Shown here: in pieces, positions 57,301-64,000 of the stretch | Position numbering within the stretch: the first letter of the stretch is position 1 | How the letters are laid out: each line of letters begins with the position of its first letter | Source of the DNA: Amoebophrya sp. AT5.2 | Lineage: Eukaryota > Sar > Dinophyceae > Syndiniales > Amoebophryaceae | Length of the DNA stretch: 64,000 nucleotides | Direction: 5' to 3' | NCBI GenBank assembly: GCA_005223375.1 | Contig: RXOD01003797.1 | Coordinates: 1 to 64,000 of the forward strand | Translations under genes and position numbers: made by a program | The notes under the pieces: generated by a model | Database searches by the model: none | Told to the model about the DNA's origin: nothing | Seen by the model: only the letters and a program-made list of their open reading frames with translations

Positions 57301-60300
57301 AAAAAGAGAAGCAGATGGTGAGGAACCACTACGCGTTTCTGCCGTCGATCTTCGAACTCGCGTGGCAGGAAATCTACGACCGCGAGGTGATGCGCGCGGA
57401 GCTGAAACTGATGGCGCGGGAGGACATCGACATACTGACCGAAGAGGAGCTGCGCCGTTTGGCGGAGGAGGAGGAGCTGCGGAGACGGGGCATTTTGGAG
57501 AAGCAGGAGTTTGCGCGCGTCCTGCTGAGCTTCATCTACATGATGGCGATCGAGCGAGTCGCTGGCATGGACGACGTCGCCGATGCAGTGGTGGGCGGGG
57601 TATTGAATGTAGGCAACTACTTCCTGGACGAGCGCGACGCAGCGCCGCGGGACGAAATGCTGTTTCAGGAGTTCCTCGAGCGGGAGGCCGCGTATTCGTC
57701 ACCCGGCGGGGAGGAGTCGGTCTTCATCAGGCATCTGCGCGCGGGCAAGTCGATGGAAGCAAGCGAGCAGCATCATCCGGACAACGAAGGCCCTTTCGGC
57801 GCAGACACTGATTCCCCCCTGCATCTTCCCGTCTTGAACATCGGCAACGCGGACGAGATGCAGAGTGTTTTCGGCGTGAACTCCGCTTCTGATGCCAGCT
57901 ACTTTGAGCACGAGAACGACTACCTGGTCATCCGCTCCGTCGCGACCGTCTACGTCGACTACCTCACCGATCCGAACAAACGGGTGAATGGCGAAATGAT
58001 TGACCTGGCGAAGTCTCAAGCGGAATCCATCCGTATGATGCAGGACGAGGTGCGGAGGTTGCGCGAGAATTTGAGGATGCAGCAGCTGATGGGGCCAGAT
58101 TTTGACGAACACGGAAACGCTTTATTTGGCGATGGAATGCCGGGTATGGATGGGGCTGGCGACGACGCGCTGTTCCAGACGAACACGGTGACATGGAAGA
58201 AAGCGGTGCAGCTCCAGGCCTGGTTTCGGGGAATCTTGGGTCGGAGGAAGTACCGAGACGCGCTTTTCCGCAAGTTGCGGTGGAAGTACAACCGCATCCG
58301 CACCGGAATCGCTTCCGCGCGGTTTCGCGAGTCGCCGCTCGGCTTCAACCCTTTCGTACTACCCGTGATGACGGCGGTGGGGACGCAGGCCGGAAGTGGT
58401 GACGGTGGTGGGGAGGTAGGCGACGATGGAGCTCAGCAGCGTGAACATGGTGATGCCACATGGGAAGCGCAAGAACCAGGAGCAGGCGAAATTGAGGGTG
58501 ATGCGACTCAACTGCACACCCCTGAACTCTCGAGCTTCATCATCGACGAGGATGTCCACGACAACGGTGGTCATCACGAGCTCGACGATGTGGGCGGTGA
58601 AGCAGAAGCTGGCAACGATCCTGGTTTTGCTGCTCGGCCCAAGAGTGCGCACCCGTCGCGGCTCCGGGCTGTGGTGAAAACGAAACTGGCTTTTGGCGGA
58701 ACGCGCAAATCCACGGAAGAGAGTTGCGGCGATCCCGACATCGACGCCGAGCCGCTGGCTTTGGAGGGCGAGGGCGTCATGATGGAAACAAACAAAAGCC
58801 TGCCGCTTCCAGGAGATGAAGGGGTCTCCTACGGGTCGCGGTATGGCGACGCCGGGCACAACGAAGACGACGCTTTTGCCGGTGACGACTACGAAGACTT
58901 CGACCGGCTCGAGACGGAGTCGGGTCCTGCGGTCTTGGTTGTGACGTCTCCATTGGACGAGGACGATCCCCTGCTCGCGAGCATCGGCCGCGACAAGTAC
59001 CTGCGGTCGAGGTCGCCCGCGTTGCTGGCTGGGGACGGCACGAGCGTGCTTTTTCCGGGAGGCGAAGATAATTCCTGGAACAAAGAGGTAACTATCCGTG
59101 CAGATCAAACAGGCAGCATGCAGGAACCATTCTCCGACGCGAGAGATGGGGCCGAACAGCAGGAACATCAATCCCACGAAGCCGTTGGACAGGGCAGCGA
59201 GCAAGTTCCGGCCAACAAGAAGCCTCTTGCGCACGTCCCGTACTTTCCAACGCTGATTTCCCATGCCGACTTCTCACCACGCTACGTGCTGCGGATGCGG
59301 CAATGCAGATCTGCGCCCAACTCGCCGCGACTGGCGTACCGGAAACGCCGCTTTGTGGCAGAGCGGTCACGCGACCCCTCCTCAAAGTACCCCTGGTACG
59401 CGTTCGCGGAAGAGCCCTCGCAGCATGACCCAAGGATTCCCAGGTGAGAACTCAAGCTTGCGTGGATGTTGTCACTAAATTGAAATTGATCGACGATGTA
59501 GATCATCATGTTGCATCAATGTACATCTACATTCATGAAAACCCCCTTCCCACCAGGTTCTCCACCGCTTTCATCGAGCAGAACTACCCGTTCGCTCTGT
59601 ACACGCCCGTCTCCTCTTCTGCCAGCGATTCGCAGCAAGAAAACAAGAAGCCGCCCGTCGAGATCCACTATCTCGAGGACTACCTGAAGGCGCAGCTGAT
59701 CGATAGTCGTCGAACCTCGGAGATCTCCGAAGTCCGCGACTTCCTCGAGTTTCTCGACGCGGATTTCTTTATGCATCCGGTTCCGGTAGAGGAGCGATTG
59801 CTGGATCTGCAGTCTTTAGTCCGGGCGGTCAAGACGATCGTCCGCAAAGTGCTGAGCGGCGGGAAGTGGCAGAGACCCGTCCACAACAGCGTGCTGGAGG
59901 CGATCGCGGGCCGACATCCGCTGGGCGAAGACAAAGAGATTACCAGCGCGGAGAGGCGGAAACGAGACAAAAAGAAAAATGCGGCAGCAGGGGCCGCTGG
60001 TAAGGGCGCAGCAGTAGCTGAAATAATTCCGTCAACTGATCTACTGCCGGAGTATCTTCACGAGGAACTTCATCGCTGCAGAACGGAGGTCTTCACGCCT
60101 GTGGAACTCGATCTGCTTTCCCGCCTGTTTCCGTTTTGGCGCAAGGTGGCCGAAACTGTGGGTGGTGCTGCCGCCGATAATTTGTTGCGCAATCAGGGAA
60201 GCCTCCCAGCTTCCGCGTCTTCCAGCACCATCGACGAGCAAGATCGCACGTTCGGTCACGAGAAGAACTTCATCGAGTTTTTGCTCAACCTGCGCACCGC

Positions 60301-62170
60301 TCTCGAGCGGCTCGTGGTCCAGCAAAATGACGGGCTCTTGCAGGGCGTGGCCACGGATTTCATGGACACGCCCCGGCGAAAAGCCTTCATGAAACGCAAA
60401 AAGCGCATGCTTCGTTCCAGAGGGCTGCCCACGAAGAAGCTGGTCCGGGACATCTATGCCTCGCCGCGAAGTCCCATGAGCGGCGGAGCTGGTGGAGCGG
60501 GCGGCCACGACGCTTCCAGAATCTTCAACAGCGCGACAAATGTCGTCGCGGACATGAGTTCATCCTCCTCGTCCTCGGAGGACGGCAACATGCTGCAAAA
60601 CATCGCCGACTACGCAACGTTGGGCGGCCCGACGGCGAAGAGACTGCGCCATGAGCACCTGAGCGTGGAAAACTGGGCCGCGTCGCGCAGCGTCCATAGC
60701 GCGGACTTCGAGCGGAGTTACGACGATGGCGACCACCAGGGCGAGAAGATCGACGACGAGCTGAACGAAATTCTCGGTCGAGGGCTGAAATCCGTGTACA
60801 CGAAAAGACCCTTGATGAAATGGTACCGCGAGTCGCACCCGATTCCGGATGCAGAGAGTTTCGCGCGGAACCTGGTCCGGGCGCGTCGCGTGGTCAAACA
60901 AGAGGACGAGGTGCAGGACATCGTGCAGGCGGATTTGAACAAAAACGAAAACGCCGTGATCACCGAGTTTCTGGATTTGAATGAGGTGGAGCAGAAAAAC
61001 GCCGCTTTTTACGCGCGGCGGGAGCGCGAGGCGGGCTTCCGCGAGGACTTTGCGCAGCTCTCGGCGCGGCGCTCAGCGAGGGGAGAGCTGGAGGGGGTTG
61101 GCCGGGCGGAAGAGGACATCTTTCTGGAGAGAGTGGTGCCGGCGAAGAGAGACGTCGTGTTTCGCGAGCAGGCGAAAATGCTGAAGCCGCCAGGACTTCT
61201 GCAGCCCTTTCATGCGCAGGAACGCGGAGACGCTGGAGAGCAGCACGAACAAACAATCGAATCTGATACGACTGCAGCGTTTCTGACGAGGACAGGAACG
61301 TTGAACAACGTGACGCTCTCACGGAGTCCTTCGCCGCCTCCGCCGGCTATCAAGACGAAGACGACGGCGGCCGCGAAATCACGCAGTGCATCACCAGTTG
61401 ATGGCACGAAGAAAAAGACCGTCGTCCTCAACATTTCGCAGGAGATGTCGCAAGAGCTGACACACTTGCGGTCAAAAACGGAGCAATCGTTGTGTGAAGA
61501 CGATTTCCTGGCGCAGTGCGCGCGTATTGACTCCAAGCGGGCGGCAACGCCCCCGCACAGGAGGAGCCGAAAAGGAAGCCCTACGCCAGGCGCTGTTCCG
61601 CAAACGACGACCGAAGCACTGCGTTCGAGTTACGCGTTCCTTCCAATTCCGCAATTGACTCCCCCGCGGCACCCCGACGGACAACTGGCCGGACGAGCGG
61701 CTGCAACTGCAAGAACAATTTCGCCTGGAGGCATCTTCACTGGGCCAACATTCGCTATGCCTGCACCCGCGCGATTTCTGGCGTCCAAAACCGAGGCCCG
61801 CATGGCTGGCTACGAGGAAACAAGCATCGTCGGCGACTTTTTGAGAAAAACTTCTGCACCGCCGGCTCCACCGCCCCCTCCGTCTGCCTTCGGTTTGCTG
61901 CCCCAACGATCGCTGCAGCAACCCCCTCCAGCACGAGGGGTCGTTGGGGCCCACGCTCCTTCGCCAAACAGAAGCAAGACCCTACCTTCCTTCGCTTCTC
62001 CCACCAGCAGGCCGCCCCTGCGAGCGGCGCTTTCCATGTCAGAAAGCCCGGAACTGTTCCAGCGGCAAACGTTGGGAAGCGCGTTGCAGACTGCACTAGA
62101 GGGTGCGCGGGGTCGCTCGGTGGCAGATGCTGTGGACGCAGAAAAAGCAAGGCAGACGACCACAGAGTAG
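48354..62170 (+). CDS. Giant (4,567-residue) coiled-coil protein with an IQ motif
   Basis: Two exons, 48354-59443 and 59557-62170, join in phase 2 across a 113-nt intron (CCCAG|GTGAGA to CCACCAG). Start is the first ATG in frame; an upstream exon cannot be excluded. The first 880 residues are Ser/Pro/Lys/Ala-rich with SP sites. Two homologous helical repeats follow about 79 residues apart (LRNYVQDGKEELKKEA near residue 900 and LKSYVKAEKETLKKEA near 980, each ending F-F-x-x-R-x-EEFL). Lys-rich clusters near residue 2500 (KKKKRKK, KKRKKKDRD) could be nuclear localisation signals. Long acidic and basic helices (EAEEERLRLERLKRLKEVER) suggest coiled coils. A perfect IQ motif, LQAWFRGILGR, sits at residues 3287-3297 and predicts calmodulin or centrin binding. 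The C-terminal exon is partly ordered, then Pro/Ala-rich. A cytoskeletal or flagellar scaffold is a guess; no family is recognised. Confidence 0.65.
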
Positions 62171-63277
62171 CGGCTGGCGGGGCCGCGTGTTGGAGTTGGT
62201 TTCTAGCGGCGTCTGCGAACTGTCGTTTTGGAAATGAACATGTACGACTACGATGTTGAGTAGATCTCTGTACGAGCAAATAAGGGAGAAAGTTGTTCTT
62301 ATGAAGTACGCAGTACCATTGCCTGTTCCATTGATTTTGCAAACGTATCACAATCCATCGTGTACGCACAAGTGTCCTTCTACTATATTCCACGTACGGA
62401 GCTGCTTGGTATCAAGGTCAATGTTCGGCACGACCACAGTGCTGCCGTTTCATTGGCTTCTTGGTTTTTCCCTTCATTCATCCAAAATACGCACGAGAAA
62501 CTGGCATCCATTCGCATTCACTAAGCGAGTCCATTTATTTTGCAACTGCTTTTCTGAACGCCGATCGTCCAGCAGCCAGCATAGTTCGCTGATGATGTTG
62601 AGATGAGTTTTTGCACTAGCAGCCACATCTGGCGTTACAATTAGATGACCGCAGCAACTGGCACTTTTCCTGTTTTGCGAATCAATCTACGAAAAAAGAC
62701 GATGTCCCTCACTCGGCAGGAAAAGGAATCTCGGAGTAGCTAGCGTACTTCTTAGGTCAGATAACCTGCGTGTGCGTGATGTTGGTGTTTTGATGTTCGT
62801 CCTCGTTTTCGGAGAATCGCCTCAAGAAACCGACCGCATCGAAGGAGAGATCCATTGACTTCGAGGAGCATGTTGACCAAAGGAAAAGGTAAAGTGGTGG
62901 AACCCGTGGTTCTACTGCTTGCTTTCGCGGTGCAAGCCTGCAAGCACATCGCTCGTAAATTATCGCCCATTGTCGACCGTGCGCTGGCATGTCACAGGAA
63001 AGAACATCACCCGAAGCCGAACCAACGCAGTCCGTGCGCCCGCAACTACAAGAACAAGCAACAAGCATGAGCATCAAATATCGTTTCAATCGCATCGGTC
63101 GCTGTCTACGTACATCACAAAGTAAGTAAAGAGCGCTATTGGCACTGCAGCTACGACGCACTGCTTGATGCATAGACACGAATTCTCTCAAGTAGATGTA
63201 GAAGTCAACCGCGTCGACGCGAATACATAGGGCGACATCTCATTTCTGCGTTAGATTGCGAGTAACGATGGAAAAGA
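62171..63277. other. Intergenic, no gene seen
   Basis: A 1.1-kb AT-richer gap. Short frames occur on both strands (for example 62757-63191 on the minus strand) without recognisable domains. Confidence 0.45.
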
Positions 63278-64000
63278 ATGGGTGAAGGGACCGACGCTGC
63301 GGGCACGCCTGCCGCGGCAGCGGTCGGCGCACCGACCAAGTCGGCGCCTGCCGTGGGCGCACGAAGCAGCTCGCCTGCAGAGCCAGAGGTTGAGGTACTT
63401 CATCACCCTAAAACTGATGTGATCATCCTCAACGTTGACGGTCATTCTCGGCAGAAGAAAAAACTGAGTAAAATTTAGCTTCCATGGAGACGTCTCACTT
63501 CAGCTATCAGTTCTTCCAAATACAAACTGAATAATGAATCCACTTTTAGTTTTACATTTACTACGTACAAACTAGATCTAGAACTACTGGCAATTTCTCG
63601 ACAGTCGTGCTGTCGTGAATCAATGAAACAAAAGCCGTTTTCTCAGTTCGTGCAAACGGAGCTGCCGCCAGCAGGAATCGATGGGGCCGATCCTGATCCT
63701 GACTACACTGCCACCAAGCTGCGGAAGTCTTCCTTCAAGGACACTCTCGGTCTCGGCGAAAAAGAAATTGAGTTTTCCGATGCGGTGTCCAATGACGGGA
63801 ATGGCGACAGCGAAAAGATGGATTACGCGAATCTGTACGTGAGCAGCGCCGGCGAGCAGGCGAATGCGGCGCCACCTCCAACAGCTGCTCGAGATTCTAT
63901 CGGCAACGTGATCCCGGAAGACGTTGTGTATGCGGACTCCGAGCGTTCACGTTCGAGATCTTTGGGGTTGGGTGTTCCGGCTGGGCTCCTTCTAGCTCCC
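63278..64000 (+). CDS. N-terminal part of an acidic protein, function unknown
   Basis: The right edge cuts this gene. From 63623 or 63647 an open frame runs to the end of the window, encoding an acidic, polar sequence (TELPPAGIDGADPDPDY, later RSRSRSLGLGVPAG). Two starts are possible. One is a first exon, 63278-63394 (Ala/Pro-rich, MGEGTDAAGTPAAAAVG...), joined in phase 0 from GAG|GTACTT to the acceptor TTTTCTCAG at 63646. The other is the in-frame ATG at 63623 (MKQKPFSQFVQTEL), which reads through that acceptor. The pyrimidine-rich acceptor and the coding-like first exon favour the spliced form. No domain is recognisable in the visible part. Confidence 0.5.

Overview
The window looks like nuclear DNA from a protist, most likely an alveolate of the dinoflagellate/syndinian lineage. 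Every gene I can support (13 loci) lies on the + strand, as in dinoflagellate unidirectional gene clusters. Introns are few and mostly GT-AG. The proteins are large, and conserved folds are interrupted by Ser/Gly/Ala-rich low-complexity insertions. One protein carries a short CxxC-x8-H-x5-H finger of a type I associate with dinoflagellates. TGA, TAG and TAA all end reading frames, so the code is standard. Lineage is an inference; no rRNA or spliced-leader sequence was seen.

Layout. 1-412: C-terminus of a single-pass membrane protein. 413-4516: non-coding, with an array of 13-bp odd palindromes, a G-rich minisatellite and perfect hairpins. 4517-10040: FAD-dependent monooxygenase-like protein. 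11302-14652: NYN-domain protein with a possible mitochondrial presequence. 15435-16121: gamma-glutamylcyclotransferase-like enzyme. 16494-20187: OST-alpha/TMEM184-like transporter. 21504-26099: large protein with a caspase/legumain-like (clan CD) fold. 27234 to about 30725: Arg-rich protein with a DNRRLY-type domain spread over several exons. 31509-33304: 2-oxoglutarate/Fe(II) oxygenase in three exons. 34099-38934: Gln/SR-rich coiled-coil protein in about five exons. 40588-42971: small zinc-finger protein. 44468-47140: ankyrin-like protein interrupted by one in-frame TAA. 48354-62170: a 4,567-residue protein with an IQ motif. 63278 to the end: start of an acidic protein.

Splice junctions were worked out by matching GT/AG sites and codon phase between exons. 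Most close cleanly; those that do not are flagged. The genes do not form an obvious pathway: the enzymes, the transporter and the structural or RNA-related proteins appear to share only orientation. The most notable points are the two repeat arrays near the left end, the clan CD protease-like protein, the lone in-frame stop in the 44-47 kb gene, a candidate 35-nt intron, and the repeated insertion of disordered sequence inside catalytic or membrane folds.
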